DNA from: a virus
Reading direction: 5' to 3' (one strand)
Virus record (IMG/VR): IMGVR_UViG_3300022752_000386
Location: 1-24,208 of that record
DNA length: 24,208 nt
Made by a program: the position numbers and the translations under genes
The notes under the pieces: model-generated
What the model saw: the letters and a program-made list of their open reading frames with translations, nothing else
Told to the model about the DNA's origin: nothing
Database searches by the model: none
Shown here: positions 11,967-20,929 of the stretch, in pieces
How positions within the stretch are numbered: the stretch's first letter is position 1
Layout of the letters: each line of letters starts with the position of its first letter

Positions 11967-14509
11967 TGCGTTACGGCGAAGACAACTACGAGAACAACTT
12001 CCTCGACGACTTCTCCGGTTACGGCGGATACGGCGGCCTGCCGGCTACGACGTACACGCCGCCGGTCACGACGTACACGCCGCCGGCCGCAACGTACACG
12101 GCTCCGATGGCGCAGCCGATGGGCGGTCTGGGCAACGCGTTCCGCGATGATGACTATACCGGCCGCATGGGGCCGGATGGCGAGCCTGAGCGCTACAGCA
12201 CCATGCTCGGCGGTGATCCGCGCATCAAGCAGCAGCAGGAGTTGGCGGAGCGTGAACGCCGGCTGAAAGAACCTTTCAGCATCGATAACTGGCTGAAGAG
12301 CGGCAACAAGGACGTGCGCGGCACCACCGCTGCAAGCCAGATCACGCTCAACCCCGGCACGCAGTACCGGATACGCGACTACTCCGGCGACAACGACGGC
12401 CAGATCATCGCCTCGGGTAGCACGCCCGAGGAGTTCCTGATGATGCAGGATATCGCTCGGGGGCTGGCCCGGCAGGGCACGAATGCCGATTACCGGCTTG
12501 AGCAGGTTGGCGGAGAGGCGGCGCAGAACTTCGGTCAGTACCGCGACCCGGCTACGGGCGAGGTCGTGTCGCTCCTTGGCGGCGATCTCTACAACAAACC
12601 CATTGCCGGCGACATCATCAAGATAGCGCTGCCCCTCGCGCTTAACGTCATTCCGGGGCTGGGCCTCGGCGCGGCGCTTGGCGGCAAACTCGGCTTGAGC
12701 GGCCTCGCAGCTAAAGCCGCCGGCGTCGGCCTGACATCGGCACTTGGCCGCACGGGTGCCGGCATCCTGACGGGAGATCCAGTGCTCGACAGCCTCAAGG
12801 CTGGCGCTATCACCGGCTTGGCTTCCGGGGCCACGGCTGGCCTGCTGGGCGCGACCGGCGTGGACAAGGCGATCAGCGGTGCGCTTGGTAGCGCAAAGGG
12901 CGCGCTTACCGGCGAGACGGTGGGGCAGGGTATTAACGAAGCCGCAAAGAGGCTGGCTGAAGAAGGTCTTATCACGGTTGTTGGGTCGAAATTTGCCCCC
13001 ATTGCTCTCAGCGGTATTAGCTCTGCGAGCGGCTCTCTGCTGGGTAATATCGGCAAGTCTATTGACCCGTTCCAGCAGGCGCTTGATAAGGCGCGTCTGT
13101 ATAACGAGCTTGGCCTCGGCGACACGGTGGTCACTGGCTTACGGGGCTCAACGACTGCGTCGCCTCTGACCGGTGCTTTGTCTGGGGCTTCTGACGCCAT
13201 CAAGTACATCGTTGATCCGTCTGAGGTCGCGGGCCAGACGGCTGAGACGCGGATCGATGAAAAACCAGCGGACAAAGAGATCGTCGTCACGAATAACGCG
13301 CTGCCAAAAGCTGGGCTTGATACCGTCCTCACCACGGGTGCTGGCGGCGCGCTTAATCTCGGCACGCCGCCTATCGACATAAGCCTGCCCGGTGGAGATG
13401 GAGAGCTCATCGACGTTGCAGGCAATCGCATCCGCCCGACCCGCCTGCCTGACGAAATTACGACGAGCCTGCTCAGCGAGCTACCCGGCACGAAGCCGAC
13501 CGTGTACGACCCTAATCAGATCGTCGTCACAGGCCAGAGGGAAGTCCCGGCGACCAAAGATCCCACCGACCTACTCGCTTCCGTTGCGGACGCGTTCGTA
13601 CCGGCCAAGGTGTCCGGTGTGGAGGGCAAGTCCCTCGAGCAGGAGCAGGCCGAGAAGAGCGGCAAGAAGGGCATGAGCACCTTCGGCAAGATCACGGGCG
13701 GCCTCGCCATCCTCGACGCGCTGGGCAACCTTCTGGGCGGCGGTGGCGGGGGTGGCGGCACCGGTGTCGGCGGCGCGACTGGCCTCGACGCGCTTGCCCC
13801 GACCTTCCGCGCGCAACTGCCCACGCCGCGCGGCCAGTTCACGCCGCAGGCCCTCGGGCAGCGCCCGCCCGGCGAGGCCGGCCGCCCGGACATCGACTAC
13901 GCGCGCTACGGCTACGGCCCGGCGCGCTCGTTCTTTAACTACGTCCCCGAGACGCAGGCCGAGCGCGACGCCTTTGCCGCAACCGCTGCTGCACCCGCCG
14001 CACCGCGCGTGGGCGTCGGCACCGTCATGCCGCAGGCGCTCCCCGGTGCCGCCGCAGCCCCGACTGGCGCGACGGACACGGTTCTGCGCGCCGGCTTCGA
14101 AAAGTTGCGCGCCGCCGTGCCGGGTGCGTCTGACGCCGAACTGGTTGCGTTCCTCGGCACGCCCGAGGGGCAGCAGGAACTCGCCATGATCTTCGAGGGT
14201 CTGGGCGCAACGACGCGCGCCAAGGGCGGCAGCATGGGCGGCAAGGGCCAGAGCCGTGAGAGCTTCGCGGTGAACGGCGCAGGCACCGGCCGCAGCGACG
14301 AGATCCCGGCATTGCTCAGCGACGGCGAATATGTCATCGACGCCGAGACCGTGGCGCTGCTCGGCGATGGATCTGGCAAGGCCGGTGCCCAGCGCCTCGA
14401 CGAGTTCCGCGCCAAAATTCGCAAACACAAGGGCCGCAACTTGGCCAAGGGCAAGTTTAGTGTTAATGCTAAGCGGCCCGAGCGTTACCTCTCAGGGGGA
14501 TTGGTTTAA
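11966..14509 (+). CDS. Predicted internal virion / DNA-ejection protein (847 aa)
   Basis: This gene encodes 847 aa. The N-terminus has a Tyr/Pro/Thr repeat (TTYTPP twice, ATYTAP; residues 28-46). A central Ala/Gly-rich region, about 205-330, has hydrophobic glycine-zipper helices (LALNVIPGLGLGAALGGKLG) that could insert in a membrane. Two IVVT motifs lie at 439-442 and 519-522, and an octaglycine-type hinge near residue 590. The C-terminal 85 residues carry AGTGRSDEIPALLSDGEYVI, a segment also seen at the ends of tape-measure and ejection proteins. Its place after the nozzle, as first of a row of large helical proteins, fits P22 gp7/gp16/gp20-type ejected proteins. The assignment is by composition, motifs and context; no enzyme is evident. 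Confidence 0.65.
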   Translation: MRYGEDNYENNFLDDFSGYGGYGGLPATTYTPPVTTYTPPAATYTAPMAQPMGGLGNAFRDDDYTGRMGPDGEPERYSTMLGGDPRIKQQQELAERERRLKEPFSIDNWLKSGNKDVRGTTAASQITLNPGTQYRIRDYSGDNDGQIIASGSTPEEFLMMQDIARGLARQGTNADYRLEQVGGEAAQNFGQYRDPATGEVVSLLGGDLYNKPIAGDIIKIALPLALNVIPGLGLGAALGGKLGLSGLAAKAAGVGLTSALGRTGAGILTGDPVLDSLKAGAITGLASGATAGLLGATGVDKAISGALGSAKGALTGETVGQGINEAAKRLAEEGLITVVGSKFAPIALSGISSASGSLLGNIGKSIDPFQQALDKARLYNELGLGDTVVTGLRGSTTASPLTGALSGASDAIKYIVDPSEVAGQTAETRIDEKPADKEIVVTNNALPKAGLDTVLTTGAGGALNLGTPPIDISLPGGDGELIDVAGNRIRPTRLPDEITTSLLSELPGTKPTVYDPNQIVVTGQREVPATKDPTDLLASVADAFVPAKVSGVEGKSLEQEQAEKSGKKGMSTFGKITGGLAILDALGNLLGGGGGGGGTGVGGATGLDALAPTFRAQLPTPRGQFTPQALGQRPPGEAGRPDIDYARYGYGPARSFFNYVPETQAERDAFAATAAAPAAPRVGVGTVMPQALPGAAAAPTGATDTVLRAGFEKLRAAVPGASDAELVAFLGTPEGQQELAMIFEGLGATTRAKGGSMGGKGQSRESFAVNGAGTGRSDEIPALLSDGEYVIDAETVALLGDGSGKAGAQRLDEFRAKIRKHKGRNLAKGKFSVNAKRPERYLSGGLV

Positions 14510-15366
14510 TGGGTTTTCTGGACTTCCTGACTGAAGGCAAGGCACCGCAGGCCGTGCCCGTCTCCTCAACGGAGCAGTCTGTGCTGCCTGACTGGTACAC
14601 GAACTATGCGATGGACATCCTGTCCAACCAGCAGGCACTCGCCAACCGCGCCTTCCCGCTGTACCAAGGGCCGCGCGTCGCCGACTTCACGGCGCTGCAG
14701 CAGAAGGCCTTCGAGCAGACGCCGCAGGCGGCGCAGGCCTACGAGCCGTACATGGCGCAGGCCGGACGCAGCGCCGCCGATGTCACGCAGCAGTTCATGA
14801 ACCCGTACACTGAGCAGGTCGTCAGCCGCATCGGTGAGATGGGCACGCGCGCCCTCAAGGAGCAGATCCTGCCCGGCATCGAGGGCGAGATGATCCGCGC
14901 CGGCCAGTTCGGCGGCACGCGGCAAGCGGAGCTGACGGGCCGCGCCATCCGCGACGCCACCGAGGGCATCTCGGCGCAGCAAGCGCAGGCGCTGGAGCGC
15001 GGCTACGCGCAGTCGCTGGGCGCTGCCCAGCGGGAGCAGGAGCGGCAGGGCGGACTGGCGCAGCAGGCGCAGCAGCTCGGCCTGACGGGCGTGGGGGCGC
15101 TGCAGACGGCGGGTGGCCTCCAGCAGGGCCAGACGCAGCGCAACCTCGACCTTGCCTATCAGGACTTCCTGCAGCAGCAGGGCTTCCCGCAGGAGCAGGT
15201 CAAGGGCATGATCGGCGCGCTGCAGGGCGTCGCTCCGGCGGTGCCGAAGGGCGCGACCAAGGTCGGCATGGAAGTGCCGGGCGCGATGAGCCCGTCGCTG
15301 CTGGCCTCGCTCGGATCGACGTTCGCGACGATCAAGGGCTTTGAAAACCTGTTCGGGGGGGGCTGA
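14509..15366 (+). CDS. Predicted internal virion protein (285 aa, Gln/Ala-rich helical)
   Basis: This gene encodes 285 aa with start overlapping the upstream stop (TAATG). It begins MGFLDFLTEGKAP and then DWYTNYAMDILSNQQALANR, a start common to structural proteins at this locus in podovirus-like phages. The body is almost all helix with many Gln, Ala and Gly (QQAQALERGYAQSLGAAQRE, QQAQQLGLTGVGALQTAGG), compatible with a coiled, elongated protein threaded through the portal. FGGTRQAELTGRAIRDAT (about 139-156) is its most conserved-looking stretch. It ends FGGG coded by a run of eight G, next to the start of the following gene. A DNA-ejection role is inferred. Confidence 0.65.
   Translation: MGFLDFLTEGKAPQAVPVSSTEQSVLPDWYTNYAMDILSNQQALANRAFPLYQGPRVADFTALQQKAFEQTPQAAQAYEPYMAQAGRSAADVTQQFMNPYTEQVVSRIGEMGTRALKEQILPGIEGEMIRAGQFGGTRQAELTGRAIRDATEGISAQQAQALERGYAQSLGAAQREQERQGGLAQQAQQLGLTGVGALQTAGGLQQGQTQRNLDLAYQDFLQQQGFPQEQVKGMIGALQGVAPAVPKGATKVGMEVPGAMSPSLLASLGSTFATIKGFENLFGGG
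15355..15363 (+). other. Run of eight G with slippery heptamer at gene junction
   Basis: TTC GGG GGG GGC TGA ends the 285-aa gene, and G GGG GGC fits the X XXY YYZ form in the zero frame. A -1 shift here reads CTG and then straight into the ATG of the next gene, joining both products in frame. It could be a programmed or transcriptional slip site, or only a mononucleotide run prone to sequencing error. Confidence 0.35.
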
Positions 15367-16559
15367 TGGACGAAGACGAAGATATCGGCGGCCTCCCGAC
15401 CGGTGAGGGCATCGCTGCGCTGATGACGCCCGGCCTGTCGTCGGCCGACGCGCGGGCTGCATACAGCAAGGCACAGGGTGCCGTTGCGAAGCAGATCAGC
15501 GCGAACTTGGGGCTGATAAACGCGGCAAAGGATCGCCTTCGCACGCAACGCGCGGGGCCGTCTGACGCCGAGAAGTATTTCGCGATTGCGGCCGCTCTGG
15601 GCCAGCCGACGCGCACCGGCTCGTTCGGCGAGACGCTGGGCAACCTTGGGACGCTGCTGAGCAAGTACTCAGGCGCGAAGCGCGAGGCTGAAAGCGAGCG
15701 CGAGTCTCTACTCGAAAAGTTAGGCATGCAGACTGGCACCGAGCAGTTGCGTCTGCTGCAGTCCAACGCCGCCGGCGCAGGCCAGCTAATGCGCACTGCG
15801 GCAACTGCCGAGGCGGCTGCGGCGAAGGCATCGCAACCGATCTTCCGGGGCACGGCAGAAATGGGTGGAAAGGTTGTCATGCTCTATGAAGATCCGCGCA
15901 CGGGCAAAGTGACGCCAACGCCAGTTGGCCCCGCTAAGCAAGATCTGATACCCGTTACGGGCGTGACCAGTAACGGTCAGCCTGTTTTCCGTATGGGTAC
16001 CAAGACCGTGCGGGCAGATGGCACGCCTGTAACCCAGTTTGACAAACCGCCGCGCAAGCTGAGCGCTACGGAGCAAAAACAAATCTTCGACATTGAAGAC
16101 GTTATCACAAGCGGCAAGGGCTCTATCTCGGCGATGCAGGCAGCCTTGCAACTTAACGATCAGGCATACGAAGGGTCACTGTCCGGTGCCCGTAAAATGT
16201 TGGGGCAGGCTTTTGCCAGCGACGACCCGACGTATGTGGCAACAGAGTCTTTGGACAATCTTGTCACAAAGGGAGCACTTGAAAGTTTGCGGGCCACCTT
16301 CGGGGGCAATCCAACTGAAGGCGAGCGCAAGATCCTCCTTGATCTGCAGGCGTCAAGCAGCAAACCGAAAGCTGTCCGGCAAGAAATCTACCAGCGGGCG
16401 CTGGAAGCGGCTCAGCTACGTATTGATCGGGAGAGTAGGAGGCTGTCTGGTCTCAAGAGCGGCGAATACGGCGTGGTGCAAGGCTCTGGCTCAACCGCTG
16501 CTGCACCCTCCGCTCCGAGCAAGCCCGGCAAACCGCGCATCGTGAACTGGAAGAACTGA
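15366..16559 (+). CDS. Predicted internal virion / ejection protein (397 aa)
   Basis: This gene encodes 397 aa. The acidic N-terminus (MDEDEDIGG) leads to a long helical region (about 25-155, Ala/Glu/Lys/Gln-rich) with probable coiled coils. A short beta part follows (GTAEMGGKVVMLYEDPRTGK, QPVFRMGTKTVRADG). The C-terminal helical domain contains FGGNPTEGERKILLDLQASS (about 316-335), a pattern I know from ejection-type proteins of many podovirus-like phages. The start overlaps the previous stop, directly after a G8 run. No TM helix, signal peptide or catalytic motif is clear. A role in forming the periplasmic conduit or protecting entering DNA is inferred from neighbours. Confidence 0.65.
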   Translation: MDEDEDIGGLPTGEGIAALMTPGLSSADARAAYSKAQGAVAKQISANLGLINAAKDRLRTQRAGPSDAEKYFAIAAALGQPTRTGSFGETLGNLGTLLSKYSGAKREAESERESLLEKLGMQTGTEQLRLLQSNAAGAGQLMRTAATAEAAAAKASQPIFRGTAEMGGKVVMLYEDPRTGKVTPTPVGPAKQDLIPVTGVTSNGQPVFRMGTKTVRADGTPVTQFDKPPRKLSATEQKQIFDIEDVITSGKGSISAMQAALQLNDQAYEGSLSGARKMLGQAFASDDPTYVATESLDNLVTKGALESLRATFGGNPTEGERKILLDLQASSSKPKAVRQEIYQRALEAAQLRIDRESRRLSGLKSGEYGVVQGSGSTAAAPSAPSKPGKPRIVNWKN

Positions 16560-16563
16560 GCCC

Positions 16564-19413
16564 ATGCCGAGAGACGTGAAGGTGACGCTGAGCAACGGCG
16601 AGGTGCTCCAGTACAACGGCGTGCCTGACGACGTGACGCCGGATCAGATCACTCAGCGCGCCCAGAAAGAGGGCGGCGCAGACGTGGTCGAAATCGATGG
16701 CGGTGCGAAGGTTGCAGCGCCTGCAGTTGACGGCCGCAAGGCGTTCGAGACTGAACTCGGCGAGTACTACAAGGGTCTGAAGGGCGCGCCGCTCGACCCC
16801 GGCAGACTGACGCAGCTCGGAGAAAAGTACCTCGGCGGTGCGCCCAGCAACATCCCCGAGATCGAAGAGTTCTATAAAAAGTACGGCACGCTCAACCCGC
16901 GCCTGCGCGACATGGCCCCCGAAGCTCCCCCGACGCCGGCTCCCAAGCCGGAGGACATCGTCACGACCGTGCCGCGCGCCGGTGAAGGCATGCAGATGGC
17001 CCGCGCGTTCGGCAAGGGGCTCCTGTCTAACTTCGCAGACGAGGCGGAGGCGGCAACCCGCATGCTGCTTTCCGGCGAGATCAGCAGCGACGAGTACTAC
17101 CGCATCAAGGATCAGATCAACGCCGACTACAACGCGTTTGCCAAAGCCAATCCGGGCCTCGCACTTAGTGGAGAGCTGAGCGGCGGCGTGGCGCAGATGT
17201 TCATTCCGGGTCTGAACGTAGCCGGCAAAGCCTTCCAAGGGGCGAGTGGCTTGGGCCGCGCCATGCTTACGGGCGGTGCCAGCGGCATGATCTCCGGTGC
17301 CGGTGAGGCTGACACGCCGTCCGACATCATCCCGTCGATGCTCGAACAGGGCGCGGAAGGTGCCGTCGCCGGGGGCATCCTCGGCAAAGCAACCGAACTG
17401 GGCGGTCGCGCCGCTATCCCCCTCGTCGCGAGGCTGCGCGGGCAGGATCTGCCGCCGGCTGAGCAGCGTCGTGCGGCTGAGATGCTCTACCGCGCCACGG
17501 AGGGCGGCGCATCGCCGGAGCGTGGCATCAACTTGACCAGCCTCGCGCAGCGCTACAACGTACCCACGCCACTGGGCATGGCCACGCCGGAACTGGCAGC
17601 CCTGTCGAAAGTCGTCATGGCTCGTGCGCCGCTGGGGGAGCGCACACTCGCCACGAAGCTCGTCAAGACGCAAGAGCCGGAGGCTGTCAGCGGCCGCGTC
17701 CAAAGCCAGATCGAGCGCGCGTTCCCGGGCGCTAAAGACTTCGGTGAAGCGGAAGAGCTTTACACGCGGACATTGCGCGATAACGCCAACACTCGGTACG
17801 ACGCAGCCTACGCCGCCGCGCCGGAGATCCGCGATCCGGCCATTCGTGATGTGCTGTCGAACCCTGACATAAAATCTGCCTACAAAGACGCGCTTGACGT
17901 GTCACGCAATCAAATGGATGCGGCGCGCCTTCGCGGTGAAGACCCCTCGCAATACGCGATGAAAGAGTTCATGGATCCTGTGCTGGACGCGCAGGGCAAC
18001 CTAGTGGGCCTCACGCCCAGCGGCACGATGGTGCCCGACTTGCGCTCGCTGGACATGATCAAGCGCTCGCTCGATGCCAAGATTACCGCGCTCTATAAAG
18101 GCGGGGAAGGCACTAAGGCGGAGGGCCTCAAGGAGTTGCGTAACGACTTCGTCAAGCGCCTCGATAAGGTCGGGCCGCCTGAGTACAAAGCGGCCCGCGC
18201 GCAATTTGCCGGCGACATCGAGGTGCGGGACGCGCTCCAATACGGTCGTGACCTTGTCGGGAAGACCGTGCCGGTCGCGCAGGTCAGGAAATTCATGTCG
18301 GAACTAAGCTCCGACGCCGAGCGCGACGCACTCAAGAACGGTGTGTTTGAAGGGCTCATTGCCCCTCTTCAAACGACAACGACGAGCCGGAACTTCGCGC
18401 GCGAGATCGTCCGCAACGAGCGGAAGCTGGACAAGCTGCAGGCAGTTATGCCGCCGGCCGAGTTCAAGTTCCTGTCCAAGGCTCTGGAGAAGGAGCGGCA
18501 GTTGTTCGAGCGCGTCGCCACCGCGCGTGGCGGATCGCAGACGGTGCCGCTGGCCGAGTCCGTGCGCCAGTTCGACGAGATCATGGCGGGCGGCAACATC
18601 GATGAGGCTATCAACTTCCTCGCAGCCGGGCCGCAGGGCAAGATGATCGCGCTGGCCAAGTTCGTGAACAAGTTTAATCCGCAGCGTGAGTTCGGCGAGA
18701 AGGTCTACACGGAGCTGAGCCGGGCGCTGAGCGCCGACACGCCCGACAAGCTGCGTGACGTGCTGAGCATGCTCCGCAACTCCAAGAGCTACGCCCAGAG
18801 CGCTCTGGCGGTCGGTAAGACGGCCACGGGTGAGGTCGCGGCGGTGACGGGCAACGTCGCGCCGTCTCTGGTCGAAGACCGGGGCATCAACCCGCCGCCG
18901 CAGCCAACGATTGGCGCGGCTAAGGGGGAGAGCATTGGGGAGACCGTTCGGAAGGCGGATGAAGCGTTGGGCATGGAAGTGCCCGACGAGAGCCCCGGAC
19001 TTGCGGCCGTCCCGATGGGGGTAGCCGAAGCAGGCGAAGTCCCTTTCGGTAACTCGCTTGGCGACCGGAACATGAACCGAGGCAACCTGCGCGACTTCCC
19101 ATGGGTGCGCAAACAGCCCGGCTATGTCGGCCCCGGCGAGGGCGGCTTCGCCCAGTTTGAGAGCGTCGAGGCTGGCGACGCCGCGCAGCGCAAGCTCGTC
19201 GAGAACAAGTTCACCGGCGGTGCGCGCACTGTGGCCAGCCTGATCGACTCGTACCTTGGCGGCGATCCTGCCAACAAGCCGGCCGAGATCCGCAACTACA
19301 AGAAGTACGTCGCCGGGCAGTTGGGTTTATCGCCCTCCGATGCTATAACGGCGGAAATGATCCCGTTGGTGAGCCAAGCCATGATCGAGTACGAGACGGG
19401 AGCCACCCGATAA
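16564..19413 (+). CDS. Large ejection protein with C-terminal lytic-transglycosylase-like/P5-type domain
   Basis: This gene encodes 949 aa. The N-terminal 35 residues (VKVTLSNGEVLQYNGVPDDV, TPDQITQRAQ) form a small motif common at the start of phage ejection proteins. Residues 145-300 include Ala/Gly-rich, possibly membrane-active helices (GLALSGELSGGVAQMFIPGL, GGASGMISGAG). The middle is long amphipathic helix. The last 122 or so residues are a compact domain: NRGNLRDF (838-845), GYVGPGEGGFAQFES, GDAAQRKLV and a C-terminal helical part ending MIEYETGA. This order resembles structural-protein-P5/virion transglycosylase-like domains of phages, which open peptidoglycan at entry; an active-site Glu cannot be fixed by eye. 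The mix suggests a multi-part injected protein like P22 gp16 or T7 gp16, in role only. Confidence 0.65.
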   Translation: MPRDVKVTLSNGEVLQYNGVPDDVTPDQITQRAQKEGGADVVEIDGGAKVAAPAVDGRKAFETELGEYYKGLKGAPLDPGRLTQLGEKYLGGAPSNIPEIEEFYKKYGTLNPRLRDMAPEAPPTPAPKPEDIVTTVPRAGEGMQMARAFGKGLLSNFADEAEAATRMLLSGEISSDEYYRIKDQINADYNAFAKANPGLALSGELSGGVAQMFIPGLNVAGKAFQGASGLGRAMLTGGASGMISGAGEADTPSDIIPSMLEQGAEGAVAGGILGKATELGGRAAIPLVARLRGQDLPPAEQRRAAEMLYRATEGGASPERGINLTSLAQRYNVPTPLGMATPELAALSKVVMARAPLGERTLATKLVKTQEPEAVSGRVQSQIERAFPGAKDFGEAEELYTRTLRDNANTRYDAAYAAAPEIRDPAIRDVLSNPDIKSAYKDALDVSRNQMDAARLRGEDPSQYAMKEFMDPVLDAQGNLVGLTPSGTMVPDLRSLDMIKRSLDAKITALYKGGEGTKAEGLKELRNDFVKRLDKVGPPEYKAARAQFAGDIEVRDALQYGRDLVGKTVPVAQVRKFMSELSSDAERDALKNGVFEGLIAPLQTTTTSRNFAREIVRNERKLDKLQAVMPPAEFKFLSKALEKERQLFERVATARGGSQTVPLAESVRQFDEIMAGGNIDEAINFLAAGPQGKMIALAKFVNKFNPQREFGEKVYTELSRALSADTPDKLRDVLSMLRNSKSYAQSALAVGKTATGEVAAVTGNVAPSLVEDRGINPPPQPTIGAAKGESIGETVRKADEALGMEVPDESPGLAAVPMGVAEAGEVPFGNSLGDRNMNRGNLRDFPWVRKQPGYVGPGEGGFAQFESVEAGDAAQRKLVENKFTGGARTVASLIDSYLGGDPANKPAEIRNYKKYVAGQLGLSPSDAITAEMIPLVSQAMIEYETGATR

Positions 19414-19925
19414 TGCGCTCCACCGACTTTCCCTTCGCCGTGACGCCCCAGCGCCTGCAGCGCGGCGGCAGCCCTGAAGACAAGCGCCGCGCCAAACAAA
19501 TGAGCGCTCTTGAGCGCATGTTTGACAGCCCCGAGTATCTGCGGCGCGGTGTGGGCGACGCGCTCGGCACCGCTGGCCGGTATCTGTCAAGCCGCGCCAA
19601 CAACCCTTCTGCCATTCCCGGCGATCTCAGGAGCTTCGGCGGGATGATGTACGACGCGGTGGCCGAAGATCCTTCGGGTTTCGCCATGGACGCTCTACTC
19701 GCGCCGCTCTCTGGCATGCGCGATTTCGCTGATGTGCGGGAGCAGGCACGCGCCGCCCGTGCGGCCGGTGACGAAAAGCTGGCGAGCATGCTTGAACAGG
19801 CGGCGGTTGTCTCCGGCCTGTCGGCAATCCCCGTGGCCGGCCCGTTGCTTTCGCGCGGTGTGAAGGCCGTTCCCCGCGCCGCGAAGGCGCGTGGCGGTCT
19901 GGCTGTGAAGAAGAGGAAGCGCTAG
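19413..19925 (+). CDS. Hypothetical helical protein with basic tail, ejection cluster
   Basis: This gene encodes 170 aa and its ATG overlaps the 949-aa gene stop (TAATG). The sequence is helical with RAKQMSALERMFDSPEYLRR near the start, a central Ala/Arg-rich coiled segment (DVREQARAARAAGDEKLASM) and a hydrophobic, glycine-containing helix (VVSGLSAIPVAGPLLSRGV) that could touch membrane. It ends with the strongly basic KARGGLAVKKRKR. The basic tail may bind DNA. The segment is similar in style to linker regions of large injected phage proteins, and the three short genes from here on may be pieces of what is one long protein elsewhere; that is inference. No known family is recognised. Confidence 0.55.
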   Translation: MRSTDFPFAVTPQRLQRGGSPEDKRRAKQMSALERMFDSPEYLRRGVGDALGTAGRYLSSRANNPSAIPGDLRSFGGMMYDAVAEDPSGFAMDALLAPLSGMRDFADVREQARAARAAGDEKLASMLEQAAVVSGLSAIPVAGPLLSRGVKAVPRAAKARGGLAVKKRKR

Positions 19926-19930
19926 GCGTC

Positions 19931-19960
19931 ATGGGCGTTGTCAGCAAACTGGCGGTGAAG
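19931..19960 (+). repeat. Leader repeat, copy 1
   Basis: The first 30 bases of the 332-aa gene match the first 30 bases of the next gene (20929-20958) at 28 positions. Both encode MG(V/I)VSKLAVK, and the similarity fades within the following Lys/Ala stretch. Confidence 0.85.
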
Positions 19961-20929
19961 GCGGCTACCAAGGCTGCGAAAAGCAAGCCGCAAAAACCGC
20001 TTGCCCAAGTGATGCCGCCGCCGCGCAAAATCGTGGAGTATATCGATCCCGAAGCCACCGTGAACGCGGACTGGCAGTGGTCACCCATGTCTGAAGTGTA
20101 TGAAAAGCTGGGAGGCCTTTCAGTCATACCGGAGCACGTCCTCGACTTCGGCCGCTTCATGGCTGATCAGGCCGGCCGTGCGGCATCTGGCGGTCTGTCG
20201 GCTCGCGATCTCATCAAGGCGTTCACCGTCACCCGAGCGAGCATCCAGCGTCAGGCGGTGGAAGCGGAGAAACTGCGCCGCGCTGGTCTGCAGCTACCGG
20301 CCGACGTGTCGGGCAAAGTGCGCCCGGAAGGTGCGTTTGGCGAGTGGCTCGGCACGCCTGCCGGTCAGGCTTACCTCGACGCCGCGCAGTACGGCCGGCT
20401 GTCGGATAACGCGATTGGCGACGCTGTCGCCCAGATGAAGCCCTTTGGAAAGCAGAACGATCTGCGGAAGGCACTCGAGTGGGCCGCGCAGAACCTACCC
20501 GGTCGGCAGTCGCAGGTTTCGGATCTTGTCGCAGCCGGCCGCGAGATGGCAAGCTCCCCAGAAGAATGGCGGAAGTTCACAAAGGACGTTAAGGGCATCG
20601 GCCCGAGCAAATCCGGCTTCTTGGCTTCCCTGCTCGGGCGGGGCGATCAGCCGACACTCGACGCCCGCCAGATCATTCTCAACACCGGGCGTCCGACCAA
20701 GGAGTCGTCTAAGTTTATCGCCCGGCGCGGCGGTGCCGGCGGTGTCGAAGGCGTCGAGCGCCTGTCAGCCCGCCAGAGCGCGCTTGATCTTGCGTTGCCG
20801 GAAGAGCTGCGCCCCTACTATCAACACCTCGCGCATCATTCTATATGGGACAAGGCTGGCGACGAAGTCACGACGCACAGCGACGTTGTTAAAGCCATGC
20901 GAGAGTTCGCGGTCGGAGGCCGAGTGTAA
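19931..20929 (+). CDS. Putative virion cargo protein with HhH-GPD DNA-glycosylase-like motif
   Basis: This gene encodes 332 aa. The leader MGVVSKLAVKAATKAAKSKP is basic and nearly repeated in the next gene. Residues about 42-210 are helical without a known family. Residues 219-250 read as a helix-hairpin-helix with a glycosylase-type follow-up: GIGPSKSGF (222-230), then TLDARQIIL with D244. The distance from the first Gly of the hairpin to that Asp (22 residues) is the same as G116 to D138 in E. coli MutY and EndoIII. S226 sits where MutY has S120 and EndoIII its catalytic K120. A conserved-looking end, YYQHLAHHSIWDKAGDE, follows. A base-excision or DNA-binding role is inferred. The iron-sulfur cysteines of MutY/EndoIII are absent. 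Position behind the ejection genes suggests it may enter the cell with the DNA. Confidence 0.6.
   Translation: MGVVSKLAVKAATKAAKSKPQKPLAQVMPPPRKIVEYIDPEATVNADWQWSPMSEVYEKLGGLSVIPEHVLDFGRFMADQAGRAASGGLSARDLIKAFTVTRASIQRQAVEAEKLRRAGLQLPADVSGKVRPEGAFGEWLGTPAGQAYLDAAQYGRLSDNAIGDAVAQMKPFGKQNDLRKALEWAAQNLPGRQSQVSDLVAAGREMASSPEEWRKFTKDVKGIGPSKSGFLASLLGRGDQPTLDARQIILNTGRPTKESSKFIARRGGAGGVEGVERLSARQSALDLALPEELRPYYQHLAHHSIWDKAGDEVTTHSDVVKAMREFAVGGRV

Noticed and set aside
19321-19349. TTGGGT-N17-TATAAC promoter-like site near the end of the 949-aa gene
   Set aside because: The -35 matches only three of six positions and the site is in coding sequence; too weak to list as a feature.
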